Below, piece after piece: positions 21,901 through 36,000 of a DNA stretch of 64,000 nucleotides. The notes under the pieces are model-generated. The model did no database searches and had not been told where the DNA came from. It saw only the letters and a program-made list of their open reading frames with translations. The stretch's first letter is position 1. Each line of letters starts with the position of its first letter. Location: contig NC_091879.1 of the NCBI RefSeq assembly GCF_019399895.1, forward strand, positions 3,737,001 to 3,801,000, in the 5' to 3' direction. The stretch is from Cardiocondyla obscurior. Taxonomy: Eukaryota; Arthropoda; Insecta; Hymenoptera; Formicidae. A program made the position numbers and the translations under genes.

Positions 21901-24900
21901 TCCACGGCGTATCAGCGTATAAGGCGAAACCAATTCCTGGCCGGCACCTTCGGCGTCCCGCGGAACTCGGGGCGGTACACGGGAATCGTGCGTAGGAATC
22001 GGTATTCCGTTCCCTCCTCTCCCCACCCCCACCTCTAGCACAAATATTGAAACGAAGGCTCTCCCTTCACCGTGGTCCCGTTCCACGGTACGTGTTAGCC
22101 CGTGGTTCTTAACGGGGAACGAAGTCGAGCGTGGTGCAGGGAATGCCACTTGGCGCACCGTTCGGGAATGCCCCGGCGGGTCGGGAAGCCGTAATGAGCC
22201 GCCGTGGGAAACGGGGGAGCGAGGTAGCGACGTCGTCGTACTGTTCGCCACCGTAGATTCTTGCCGCGACGAGGCGCAGGAAAGAAAGAAGACGAGCGGA
22301 GCGCACGCGCGACGCGATGGGTGCCCTTCGTTCCGCGGCGCACCTGCACCGTCGCCCTCCTCGAAGGGCCCGAGGAAGGGCCGTCGTTACCGTTGCGGAG
22401 TAGCGCTAACACGGGAAGGTCGGTCAGCAGGTGCCCGCTCGTTTCCGGAAACCGAAATGTCTTTGAAACCTATCTTCGAAGGTAGGAAAATCGCGAGGAA
22501 AAGATTGAACGCGACGAGAGGAAAGCCAGTAAGCCGAGAATATTATAATTATTGATGTGTAATTTTATTAATGACAGTAACGAAGTATATAGGACGATGG
22601 ACATTATCTATACTCACTTTACTTACTTAAGAGCGAAGTAAAATTTCGCGTGTATTTAATATTCAAACAGAAACCGTAAGAGTAACGCTGCGCGGCTGTC
22701 CTAGTACGCACAATGTAGAATGACTCTAGTAGAGTAACTTTCACGGAACACCTGCGCGGTAACGAAACAGGTGATGGGTGGACGGCTCGCAACGTGGCGT
22801 ATTCATACCCACTTGTTCAGAAGCGGCGGCTTGATTCGAGCTGAATTCTCAGCGCGAGGAAATAAAAATTGCAGGTCGCGTATCCGCGGTTTTAGCGAAA
22901 CCTCCGTGGAAAAATTATATTATATTATATTTAAAAATATAATACATATGATATTTTACGTATTTTTTTTTTTTTAATTTTAAATAATTATTTTTATTAT
23001 ATTTTTATTATATCAAGAGATAAAAGAAATTTTTTTTTAGTAAGGTCGAGCCGGCAATTTGCGCGTGCCGCAAATCGGGAGTTTCCAAAGAGTGCAATTC
23101 GACGTAATGCCCAAACGGATATAGTCGTTCGAGACGATGACGCTAAGTATAAGCGATACATCAGTCTGCATAAGCGAAAATCCATTTGATCGTCGACGTT
23201 GATGAACGCGCTGTAAGCGGCGCGAACGATCGTACGGGTCGAGCCGCTCGCGTGCAGGATGCACCTAGATGCAGGGGCACTCAAACATAAATAACGCAAC
23301 AACGGCGTTCCGCGAAACCGGGACAGGTCCTTTCCGCCTCGAAATCCTCACGCCTTCGACCGTCATCCGTCGAATTAAATCCTCAAGCGTTTTCTTGGAT
23401 TTTTTTTTTTTCTTCTTGGGACTCGCGACGGTCCATTTACATCTCGCAAAATGCAAGTCGATTAAGATGCAGACGCACCGGAAAGCAATCGCGGTTTACA
23501 CGTCCGCGGATTTGCGCAAAAATAACGCAGCTTGAGAACCCTGTGGTCCGCACACCGGCGCGGGCACGGCGCGGTACGGTAAAACAGCCGGCAATTTCGT
23601 CGTGCGACATTGGCCACAGCCGCGGTTGCGGTGTCCGGCGAAGGTACCATAGCGCACACGGCGATTACGCCCGGCTTCTCTCCGCGAGAGAAGTAATAGC
23701 GATTTCGATCCGCGCGGCAGCCGCAAGAGGCAAGCACCGATCGCCACAATGTAGCCTTACACGACGCCGGACGAAACGCAGTTACCGGATATCGCATTTG
23801 CCTGTCGGGTCGAAGGGCGGCGGGCGCGCGATTAAACCGCGCAGGAAATCGATCCCGCGAGAAAAATGCCGCTGCGGCTTGTACCGGCTTCACCGTGGAT
23901 AAATATCTCGAAAGAGAAAAGAGGAATAAAGAAAAAAAAAAAGAGTAAAAGAAAAAGAGAAGAAAAAAATAAAAATAAAAAAAAGGGATGAAAAGGCGGG
24001 AGCCGCTTAGACAACGCTTCTCGCCTTCGGTCGTAAAAATTTATTGATCCGCGAGGATCAAGCCGGGAAAGATGACCATTAACGAGTTGTTAAATTCTTT
24101 TCACGATTAGATCGCCGCAAGGCGGCCGCGGAGAAATCGTGTCGTTGCGGGAATGTGAAACGACGTGCTAAGTGGACTCCGGCGCGGAGGAAGCGAGGGG
24201 GCCTCTTTGTCCGGTATCAGGGTCATTATGTTTTTACGTATCTCCGAATGCTCATAAATCGAGCCGGCCGATGACGGGGGCCTCCTCCGATTTAATTCAA
24301 TTAGATTTGGAAATTAAATTACGTTCCTTGACTTTTATTGACCCCGCGAGTCCGCCGCGAGGCGGACCACGAGCATGAATTTCGTAAGCCGCAGTCATCA
24401 AACCGACGTTCGACGTTTGTTGCGGCCGACTCGAGTCGTGCTTCGCGGTAACGAAACCGTCGCGTTCCGACGCGGCACGTTTGCCGCACAAATATCGACG
24501 TTCTTCCCTTATTTAACACAGTCGGCCTCCCGGAGGCGAAGATCGTGCCTCGCGCTGATCGAGGCCGCGGTTTTCGCCCGACGGGGACCGTGTCCCAGGC
24601 GGAATTCTAATCTCGGCCGGTCAGTCGGCGGACGGAACTCGTTCGTTTGCCGGTGAACGGAGGAGGTTCCGCGAATCGCGCTCACGCGAGCGCGAAGGCA
24701 TCAGGCAATCCTGCGGCGGTGGAATTATGCAGATTGCAGGTTGGAATCCATCTCCATCGGCTCGGCCAAACGTACGTGAGTTCATCCGCGCGGTGCGCGA
24801 AACGATGGACGCGAGTACGCAGCTCTTCTCGCTTCGTCCGTTCGTATATACATTTACCCGTTCGACTCCGCCGACCTTCCGCGGTCTGCGCTTTAATGCG

Positions 24901-27000
24901 CGCTTACGCGACGCTGATCGCGAAGGGAGCAAGAAAGAAAGAAAGAACCGCACACGCGCTGCACGTTTCCGTAACCGGCACTCGCGACTCGATACGCGAG
25001 CGAATTAATCGCCGTTATTAACGGTAAAATTATTACTTCTTAATCGCATTGCGTTAATCTGCCTATACTTTGCCCCTCTCACCTCCTCCCATCGTGTACG
25101 AAAAGAAAAGGAAAAAAAAAAACGCGTCGAATTGGTGAACGGGTCCGCGCGATCCGAGATGCTCGATTCAGATGCGGCGTGGCGAACGCGAGATCGAAGG
25201 AGGATCCGCGAGGGTGGAAAAACATGAACGGGAAGACGCCACGGTGTTTCCTCTTTGCACGGAGACGGACGGAAATTTCGCGTCCGAGTCTGCCCCGCGG
25301 CGTTCGGGGTGCACCTCCTCTATTTTCATTCCTGAAAGATCGCCAGCGGCACCGCTCGCGCGATCCGGTTTACCTATCTCGTCCAATAAACGTCGGGTCC
25401 GTCTCGCGACGGACGGTCCCGAGGTTCGTTCTCTCGCGTGCACGGTCCATCGGCGATAAACGCTGCGTTGCCTTGGCCGTGGAAAAACTGCGGCGCGGCT
25501 CGCGAAAATAAACCCACCGGCCTCCGCGGGTACCGTTCGCAATATCGCGCTCCCTCTCGGTTCTGGGATCCTCGCTGGGACCCGTTCGCGGAGTCTGCGA
25601 GACGTCGGAAGGAATTATGCGCACCGCTGCCGGCACACCGCTAGATACCGACGAGCATAATAATGATTTAGGAGGGTTATTGGGTCGACGGACTTTTCGC
25701 CTGACTTACCGCGAAGTGCAAATTGATCCATAAACGATAAATCGAAGCGTTTTGTATTTAATTGCACGTAATTATACGCGGATATATTTTTTCACCGGCA
25801 GAGAGCACGTTTAACGGCCGAGAGTTCTCTACTTTTAATGCCGTTTTAATTTTCTAGACAACTCCATTTCCTTCGCTTCACGCGACCGGGCCTCTGTCAC
25901 GTCGTGGCTTCTTCTAATTGAACAGGAGTAAAAACGGCATATATAACTGGACTCGCGGACAGGTGTAAAATAAAATTAATCTCGCTTGTTAATTTTCTGA
26001 AACGGCGGCTTAAGTGTCCGCTGGGTAGATTTTAATCGTCGGAGTGACAAACGCGCGGTGCTGCGGCGTTAGATTTTCCGGGCGCAAACAACGGCGCCAA
26101 CGATAATGGCCGCGATCGCTCGTATCTGGAGAGGATCACCGCCGCCGATCATGGGAGAGAACTCGCGCGAGATTCAGGTAGTAGCGACGAGCCGGTTGCC
26201 TGAGTCGGCTTCTCCTTTGGGCCCCGCGGGGAAAGTACGAAAGAAGAGGAAAGGACGGGAGAGGATCGCAGCCGAGAGAACGAGTCGGTCGCGGCTATAA
26301 TTTAGAGAATAATATACTCTCCGGAGGCATGCATTAAGCTTCTCGTCTCCCCGGGAAACCTCGAGTCAAATCGAGACAGAGGTAAGGAAAGACGGGAGGA
26401 TTCAGAAGGCCGGTGAAAGACTAAGAGGCTGCTGCGCGTATTAAATCAAAAATACAATTTGCCCGTTAATTCCTTCGCGCTATTAACCGGATGTGGACGC
26501 GCTCGGCCATCACGGCGGCGGAATCCACCGTGGACGAGCGTCGGAGCGTCCTTCGGCTCCGGAATTCCGCGCCGTGGTCCGCCTCGGCGCCGGCGTGCGT
26601 AACTCTTATTCACGCGCGCAGGAAGGGAGATCGCGTCGCGCCCGGCAATTCAGGCAGCAGCGATGGCGGCCGGGGCCCCCGACTCCGGAGCTCGCCGTAC
26701 CCCGCGGGAAAGAAGGACACGAGGGGGAAAGATACGGAGCGCGGAGGGAAGAGGGCGGCTGTAATTTAGAGAAAAACGCTCGTCGAAGAAGCCGCAGGGC
26801 CCTACTTTTCGTGCTGCCCGCCGACCCGCCTACCTGGCCTCTATTACGCGCGCTGGATCAGAAACAACCTGCGCGCGATCGCAGACGGATTCACGCGGGC
26901 GTTTTGTACGTGATAATAACTGCAGGTAGCCGACAACGACCGTAACTAGCCGGGCAACGTGGGGCCCGATTGAGAAACTGTTTATCGATAAGATAGATAC
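18951..27000. other. noncoding upstream territory of prickle, part 1
   Basis: No supported coding region. Notable contents are pyrimidine tracts (19467-19507, 21301-21330), an A/T-only patch (22915-22995), a nearly pure purine strand (23908-23990) and several GC-rich patches (21.9-22.4, 23.5-23.9, 24.4-25.6, 26.5-26.9 kb) with overlapping short open frames in many frames. Confidence 0.6.
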
Positions 27001-30000
27001 ACGCTCGATCGGACCGGCGAGAGATAAACGACCGTTTCCGCTTTCCGATTAAATCGCTATTAAGTTAATCCTACGCGCGACTTTGATTAGTATGTATCGA
27101 ACAGGCGAGAAGGGCGAGAGGGCGGGTGAAATCCCCCTCGTCACGCGCATCCTCGATCATGTCTGATGAGACACCGCTTGAAATATTGTCCGGCGTTTAT
27201 AAGACATAAAATTGTCGCGGGGTTTTTGCCGGGCCCCCCTTAGCGAGCCGAGAAGATGAGCGGTTCAGAGTAATATTTATTAACGTGTTAATGATGAGTA
27301 TTATAATCACTGCACATTATGTCGCGCATTGTTACTAAATAATATCGCATATTAATGAGAATATCAAGCTAAGTAATATTAATGAGAAACATCGTCGTAA
27401 CATATTATGCTCGTTCTCAGATGCCGTAATAAAGTCACGACATGCTCTTAAAATAAAACACAATTTATTCCAAAGTTAATTTATTAAATTATTAAACTTT
27501 TCAACTTAAATAGCGGAGCTTACCGAAATGTTAATGCTTACGATTATCGCGTGGTATGTTCGTCGACGCGCCGGACCCGAGAGGCGAAGCCTGCTCGAAT
27601 GCCCTTTTCCGCGTGAAGCGCGACGTCTGCATAAACCGGCCATAATCACAGAAGGGGAATGAAAAATGCAGTTCGACATTAATTCCAAGCCGCGGGACAG
27701 CAAGATAGTCGTGGCGGAAGGTGACAGGCGACCCCGGCGGAGAGGCGGCGCCGACAGGGAGACGCGCGTTTCGCGTGTTTTGAAATTCCATTACTGCGCG
27801 AGATGAGACCAGTGTACGGGAGCGATTCATTAAGCGTGATATTTTCTCGTGCGTTTCTCTGTCGGCTTCAGCGCGCCGGATTGCCGGTCCTCTCCCGGTC
27901 CCCGGTGGGATTCGCGCCGAAAGGGGACGATCTGCGAAAGCGAAAAGGGCACCGAGGTATTCGCGGCCTGGCATAGCGAACAAATTACCGAAATCTTCCC
28001 ATCTTCGTTGCTCTTGTTGTCCGCCGCATTTCTACAAGTCGCTTCGCGCTGCGCGCCGTAGAAATCCCGGTTAATTAATTTTCTGCGTAACGTAATTAAT
28101 CGAGCTCGATCAACTCACCGCCTTCGAGACGAGGATTTTCGAACGTACGCGATATCTAATTCCTGCTCATTAAACCGCCACGGCCGTCCCCAAAGGCTGT
28201 TTAGCTCCCTAAATAGAATTTTCTTTTGAAAAGGTGGTCCGCCGCTCGTCTAAAGCGCTTTGAATCTTATCGCGCGAATGGTCTTCGACGGGGAGACGCA
28301 AGCGCGAAAATAAGGCGACGGGGAGGGACGCTGATTCGGTTAAGCAATTAAATTTGGGCACCCCTAAACCCGAAGAAAGATTTTTTTTTTTCCCCTTAGG
28401 GAGGACGACGGCTTCGGTAAACGCGTCCCCGCAAACAGGATACGCGGGGGACAAGTTGTGGCGTTATCTGAAATTTAGGGCGCAGCCGAGGCGGAAATTG
28501 AGCCAAGGCCGTGGCCGGGCTTTTCCCGCTTTACGTGGGATATATGTCGCAGCGTCATAAATTCAAGAGCTTTCGTTCGAATCACGGTAAGCTCTCTCGC
28601 TCTCGCCTCACCCCGTGTCCTTCCTCGCCGGTGGAAAATCAAGCCGCTCGTATCTCGTTAAACTCGAATATTGCCCTCGGTAATAGACGAAGGTTTAAAC
28701 CCTTTAACGTGCATTTTACGTACCGCTTTCGATGGCAAGACAATACCGATCGTGCACGAATTTATGATAAACTACAGCCGTCCTACGCGCTACCTGTATA
28801 CTTCACGACGGACCCCGGGATCTCTCGCGTTTACGAATTATCCCGATGAATTAAATATTATGAGATAAATCGTAGGAAATTTCAATTATTTTCAGCGTTA
28901 ATTGCTCCCGCGTTGTACGTCATACAAGCGACGTTTGCCGTCGAATACAGGCGCAGCTGAACGCACACGTTTTCGCGGCAAGTGGCATTTAGCCGCCTGG
29001 GATCGTGGAAAGGCAATCTCGCGAAAGTAGCGCGTATAAAGCGTAGTGGCGGTATTACGCGTCGGCTCTTCGAACGATCTGTCTCGCCGCGACTATGCCG
29101 GGAGACAAAGAGAGCCCGGAGAGAGAAAGAGAAAGAGAGAGGAGCGACGCGGTTCGGTTTACAGCTCGAGGGCCCGGTCGCGAAGGCCGTAATATAGGGG
29201 CTCGAGCATTTAGCTTATCGCGACCGACTATCTACCGGTGGCATACGCCCGCGTTGGGGCGCTTTTCCACCCCTGCGGGCGAAGCTGCGTAACGCGCTCG
29301 TAGGGTACGGAGACGGCGGCGGCGGCGAGCCCTTAAATCAGGCTGCAGCCTCGGGCGCAACGCGATGCGCGCGAAGGGACTTTCGGTTATCGCGACCGCC
29401 GTGCGAGTCCAGCCGAAGATAAAGATTAACAGGGAATTAGAGAAGCTCGCGTCGAGCGTGCGGCAGTTATTACTAATGTCTTCATTTTGCTCATTGGCAA
29501 GGGACGATTCCGCGGATCGCGAGATGAAATCTGCCGCCTGGCGGGCTTGGTCTTCTGGAGGGAGCGCGCGACGGCTGCGCGAGTTTATCACGCGGACACT
29601 CGGAGGCCTACCGTTTTAATAGGAAGTCCTCTCATTAAATACGATCAACGCCGGCCTCGTGTCTCATTAAATGGAATATAGAGTATAATAAAATTGGCAC
29701 GAAAAGGGCTAGGCTCCGGACGTCGCAAGGGCGCGAGTCCACATGCTGTTATTACCAATATCTTTATTCGCGTGCACCACGCGTTTTACGCATCTGTCGG
29801 AGATTCAATCTGCGCTCGGTCGAGATGAAGGGCTCTCGTGGCCGCGAGACACGCCGCCGTATCATTACGTTGCTTACTTTTACGCGAGAGCGCGATTACA
29901 TAACTCGTCGTTGTCGCCCGCTGTCGCTCGGGGGACAGCGATCCTCGTATTAATAGAATGTTTCCCCGCGAAGGAGAGAGCTGCGAGGTGTAATAAAACT

Positions 30001-33000
30001 TAATGGCCGCCCGATACCGTTTCACAAGCGTTTTTAAGAGCGTCCAGATTTTTCCAGGACGGAGCTTCTTCGGCGCGACGTTTTTGCGAGATAAATAGCA
30101 GGCGGGATTAGTCACTCCGAGTACACGTTTTCACGGTGACAGATCACCCCGGTCTCGTTTATCGCGGCGTCATTAATCCACGGAATTCTCCCGAACGACC
30201 GCGCGGCTGTTTAATGTGCAAATAGCAATTACGGCCGAATTTCTCGGCCTACGAAACTAACGGGGTGCAGAACCGAACGAAAAAAGGGGCGCGGGAGAGG
30301 CAACGAAATAGCTAGCGTGGGACCCTTGCTATCAACTAATAAAGTGTCGTTGATCTGTTTTCCTACGCCTACGCGCTTCGTTTGCCCGCGAGACGTTCCC
30401 GTCTAATTGGAACATCGCTTCGCGTGATATCGGGACGATATTCGTCAGTTTAGGGAGAAAAGGGCGTCAAAGGTTTACGCGTACATTCCGATATGAATTG
30501 ACTGTCCCTTCGGTTTTTTCCTCCCGATCTGCAAACACGGAGAACTCGCGGAAGTGCCGGCCAACGTTGAACGACGGTGATTTCTTACGAGCCACCCTTC
30601 GCTCATTCGATAACGGGACGCTCGTTCGTTCCACTCGCACTCCCGGCTTCTCTTCGGACATCTCGGCGCTGAAGGGCACCCCTCGGGGCACCGAAGGGCG
30701 GCTGCTTACGGCACGCGTAAAATACGACCGGCGTGGCATTACGAGCGCTACGTTTCGCAGCCGATCGATCGGAAGCGCGAGGAAGAGGAGCGAGGGAGAG
30801 ACAGAGAAGAGCGTCGTTATTTACGCCGGATTGAATGGTGCGACATCGAATGGAAGTGGTGGAACGCATTAACAACCGAGGAAGGGAAATCGTCGAGAGC
30901 GAGGCACTTCATTCACTGATGTTGTTAGCAAGACCGCCGCGTTAAGCGCGAATTAAAAAGAGGCCGCGGAATAAAGTTAATGAACATTTTATGCGGAGCG
31001 GGCCGTAAATGTGCCGTACTTATCGGTATGCTATATCGAGATATTCAATTAAGTCGCGCCGCTTAAAGCACCGGATGTACTTAAGGAGGCTGGCGCGGAT
31101 AAATTAATGGGAAACAAAATGAATGACATTATTACTAGATAAACCGATGTTCATAATAAACATAAAGAAATGCAATTTGTGTAATACTATATAAATTTAA
31201 TTTAATTTTAATTCAAGATCTATATAAAAAAAAAATTTAATATCTTTTCTTTTTTTTTTTTTGTTTCTGAAAATTTACGTAAAACAACGTCTTAATTTTT
31301 ACTCTTTTATCATTACGCTTATTCTCAAAGAAATAATTTCTTTTTGTTACAGCCGAAATAACATCAGCGTCCTTATGTACGAGCCTGTAACCAGCCAGCG
31401 TTATTAGATAGGCGTCAATAAAAAAGATGAGCGGGGTGAAGTCAACGTAGGTCGGATTTATGGCGAATCTCGATGGGCGCGGATCGAAGGAACGACGGTA
31501 AAGTCGGATTTAATAGAGAGTGAGTTCTCGCGCGGGCTTACGCCGTGTAACCCCGAGACCTGACGTCGGCATATTGCATTATCGCCCGACTTATGGGATT
31601 CCATATTCAATATGGATAGCGGACCGGAAGGTCGGGGGAGGGCACCGAACGATCCCCGAAGGCGAAACGTATTTCAAACTCGACGGCTGCTTACGACTCG
31701 GGAAGGACCGGGCACTCCACTTGCCAGAAGTATAGTGTACTATATTACAGCGATGTGACCGACGCGTCACTTCGCGAAGGGAAGTTTCGGCAAACTCTCG
31801 GAGTGAGAGAGCTTATAATTTCGTCGTACTCTTCGAGCACTCTTTTTATTTTATAATATTTGAAGAAAAACATAATGACATAAAAAAAAAAAGATTATTT
31901 AAATTTTTATACATACAAAAGTGTTTGTATGTTAAAAAAATATAACAAATAGCGATCGACACGTGGGACAATACAATATAAAGACGGGAGGAGAAAATGA
32001 GACAAATCTCACGAGACTCAGAAGCATATACGGTAGAAGTGTTTTCGATTTGTAGTCGACGCCTGCAGCAAGCCACCTCGACGGCTGCATGTACGGTGGT
32101 TGCCTACACGAAGGAGTGATCTGTCTATCTACAGAACGTTTCAACCTAACTTGAATAGAAAACGCCACGTTATTTTAATAAAAGTTGCAGCTAATTTTTT
32201 TTTTTTTTTTCCTTCTTTATCAGAACTTTCTGTCAATTTTCTTGTATTTTTATTCATGAAATAAAAGAGTTGCCAAAAAAAATAGAGACCTCTTTTCTTT
32301 CGCATAGTAATAATTCAATAATGTATATTTATTATCCGGCACGTAAGTATATAACCCATTTCGGCGTCCATTAAATAATCCACCTGCAAGGGAGAAGCCC
32401 GTCTCGCCACTCGTAATCTGATGCTTATTGTAGCCTATACATTCACCGATTTCGCCGTATGGTGCATGGCGCAGATAAATAATACGACGGGAAGAAACAG
32501 ACGCAAGCTGGGGAAAGAAACAGAGCCGGCGGGTCTTGGCAGTGTCGGGCTGACTTACTTTTGTATCCGCGCTACGTGACTTCTATTCAGTCACTGCTCT
32601 CGCAATGATAATTCTATCGCGTTAAATAAACCGATACAAAAAAATTAATAACTCTGCACTCAATTATTCAAACTATCCTCGCCTCCTCCAATTTATTTAT
32701 CCTTTACTTTTATAGATCTCTTATTCGTTTCTCCCAGATGGACATTTCGTAAATGATCACGTCCCAGCCAGTTGAAATACCCGTCGAAATTATACGAGAA
32801 ACGTGCGTAGGGTTCTGAAAGAACGTCGTGCGAGGCGAAGACACGCGCGGGAGGACAAGGAGGGTGGACGAGGGGTTGGGCGCCGTAGGGCTCGTATCCG
32901 CGCGTTATGGTCAACGCGTTCGCTATAATAAAACTATTCCTGCCGTGACTTACGCAACGGAGGAGGCGGGAAGGTCTGAATCCCGTAGGATATAAATGCC

Positions 33001-36000
33001 GGGGGTGTTTCCTTCGCTGGACCGTGGGCCAGTCCGCCACCTTCGCGTAGATTCAATCACGACCCCTCTGACTATACCGACGAAATTCACGTCTCGAATA
33101 CCTGACGAGGGCACGGTAATCGAAACCGATGCCGGCGAAAAGCGTGGCACGAGAGAAGGACGATACCGACGTCATCTTATGGGATTTCGAGTAGCTGAGA
33201 GATAGTACCAGGCGCTTTAGAATTCTCACGTGGTTCGCGATTTACGATCGGCGTATCGCATGCGTCTGGCAATAATACCGCCTGAAGTTTCGAAGCAAAT
33301 GCGAGCCAAGAGTCGCTCGCCTATTGTATAAATAAATTCAAGAAAGAGATAAGTACCTCTGGTATTTCGGATCCTAACTACGTAAAATCGTGAATTAAAA
33401 AATTTATCAAATAATAATTAAAAAAAAAATAATTAAACAAAAAGCGTGCAAAACAATTTTGTAGTTACAATTTCAATATAAACGTATAATTGTCAAATAT
33501 AATTTATCTCCGTTTTATTCACGATGCACACGTGTTTTCTAAAAAATTTCACGCGTGCGAGGGTCCGACTTTTAATGGGTTTCGGTATTGATCGTCGGGA
33601 TGAATCAACACCCTCGGGATAATGGGCGCTCTAGTATAAGCTCGAGAAGGCATAAAAAAGTCGCATCACGGGAAAGCCCAAAGTATACAGCGGCGATATT
33701 CATAGATTTCGTCGCCAGAGCGAAGAGGAGACAAAGCTCGAAGCCGCTCGCCCTGAAGCGAACTATAAAGAGACGGAAGAAGTCGCGAGCTACGCCACTA
33801 ACTTCGTAAGAGGTTTTTTACCTTACGTTCGCAAATCCGATGCGGGAGTGTTGCACGTTCGTCATCCGCCATCGCAGCTGCTCGCCGATGGTGTAGTAAG
33901 GCCTTCCTTGCGAAAAACGGCGCATCTTTTCCCTTCCGATATCCGGCGGCCGATCGAAGCCTCAGAGAAACCAGCAACGCGAGGGCGACGCGCGCCATGA
34001 TCCAGGGGCTTCCACCCTCGCGGCGGCGTCCACCCTCCGGTCCCCGCCCCCGCGTCACGGCGACACTTCCACGGAAGCCGGCATTATTGTCGCCGTGCGA
34101 TATAGAAGCGTCGGAACGCACTTGCACATCGTCCACACGTTGTCGCTGGTAGGAACACGCGATCGGCTATGACGGGCGTGGGATTTGTGGCCGCGGGAAT
34201 CGCAAATGCGCCGATTTATGGCCGCGCAAATCGCAGACGCGTAAATTTATCGGCGCGTTTGTGGAGGAGCGGAACGTGTCGATCGCGAGATTTATTGCGC
34301 CCGCGGCCGCGCGGATCGCCAAGGCACGGATGCCCGATGAATTGGCGAGCGAAAATTTAGCACGTGAATTCGCAAATACGATTCCCGATGCTCGTGAATT
34401 AAGACGCGCGCCGGATTCCGCTCGCGGGCGCGCGGATTTACGCGACGCGTGAATTTGCGAGCGCGAGGGTCGCCGAAATGGGGATCGGAGGCCGGTGCGG
34501 AAATGGGGTGGGTGCGAAGGGATTAGTCGATGTGCAAATTTACCGATAAACGCGAACCGTTCGCGCGTGGAAACGCCGCGATACGCACGATTCTCGTCGA
34601 GTACAGCCGAAAAACCCGCGCGGATCGGCTTCGCGCTTGATTTTCTCAACTTTTTGCGCTTCGAGTTCGAGACGCGCGGCTGCCGAGGCGAACGGGTAAG
34701 CGTCGGGCGAAATACTAGCGACGGCCGATATCGGGGGTGCAGTCGTAAGGGGCGCGCCCCTCGTTACGAGCCCCCCTGTAAGCTCGAGACCGCTCGCGCG
34801 CGTGTATACGTACTCGACGCCATGTCCGAAGGGGTCTCCCCCGGCCTGCCGTTGCCTGTGTTACGGCCGCAGCTCGTCCTCCCTGCCGCGACTATGACTA
34901 ATAAGAACTAGAAGCCCGTGCCACACGATCCGACCGCGCCGCACGTTAAACGATGCGAACGAAGGGTGTCATCCCTCCAAGGGTGGCCGCAAACGGTTTC
35001 TTAAACCTTCTAAAAATTCCTCGCAAATTGGATACATCGGTGAACTAGATTCTTAATTAACGCACAACGCGGTCCCTGTCGATTCACTTTGATCCAAGCA
35101 AATTGCGAAAAGCACAGCTCGCAAATAAATTAATTTAAATAAGTTGAAAATTTAATTAATTATTAAATTATTTCTTTATTAAATTATTACTTTGGAGTGT
35201 CGCGTTCAATTTATTCACGCCGCCCTTATTCGACACCGGCGCCCGACGTAAATCTCATCTTCTTTAATTTCCCATTAACATATGCGTAATACCCGGGCAC
35301 CCCGGTACACCCCCGAAGTGTTGAAACACGCGGTATCGCAATTGGTGCCGCGGCATCGGGCGCAACCTCGAGTCGCACCCTTTCTCTCTTTCCATCGCCG
35401 CTTACACGGGCCATCTCTCGCATCGCCCTCGTGTTTTTTTACCCCGGCCTCTCTCACAGACGTGCTGGGCGACATCATCGCGTGCGACGTGTTTTTATCG
35501 CGCGCGCCATATGCGCGACATATATATTCCAGCCCTTGGAACGGTTAGTACATCAAATTTTCTTCGAGAGCCGGAGGAGAGCCCCATGTGTCGCGCGGCC
35601 GTCGGATGTGTGCGGAACGCGAATCGAGATGCGTTACACGTCGCTCGCGAACGATCCTTCGGAAGAATAGGCGGTCGCGAGTAAGGCTGGTATCGCGCGT
35701 TCGATCCCGCCGAGATTGCTTTTCGAGAACGACGGGAGAACGTCGAAACTACGAGTAATAATTTACATTTTCGAAGAGTATTTTTTTATATTTATTTATT
35801 TTTTTATTATTATCATTATTATTTTTCTTTTTATGGAGCTCGTAAAATATTTTAACATCGCGGTATAAGGAAGAAACCGCGATAACTTTAGATATACTCT
35901 ATTTTCTTTTTACCATTTAAATGGTAATTCTTAGACGATAACGTTATCATTAAAGCTACCAGAAAATAATACCGGTACGGATAAGAAAAATCCCGAGTGT
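27001..36000. other. noncoding upstream territory of prickle, part 2
   Basis: No supported gene. AT-rich zones (27.26-27.52, 31.13-31.36, 31.84-31.98, 33.36-33.52, 35.76-35.85 kb) alternate with GC-rich patches. The 34.0-34.9 kb patch is the richest and has an alternating AT/CG word pattern. Scattered minus-strand donor-like sites occur (27524, 28097, 32565, 32953) without a confident exon. Confidence 0.55.

Noticed and set aside
25706..25737. Minus-strand ATG with seven codons and a perfect GTAAGT donor
   Set aside because: Leaves one base at the junction, the wrong phase for the prickle acceptor at 14915.
34167..34649. 160-codon minus-strand open frame
   Set aside because: Internally repetitive translation of the alternating AT/CG word region, with other frames also open.
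35696..35712. GTTCGATCCC, resembling a tRNA T-arm / B box
   Set aside because: No matching A box, anticodon stem or acceptor stem in the 80 nt around it.
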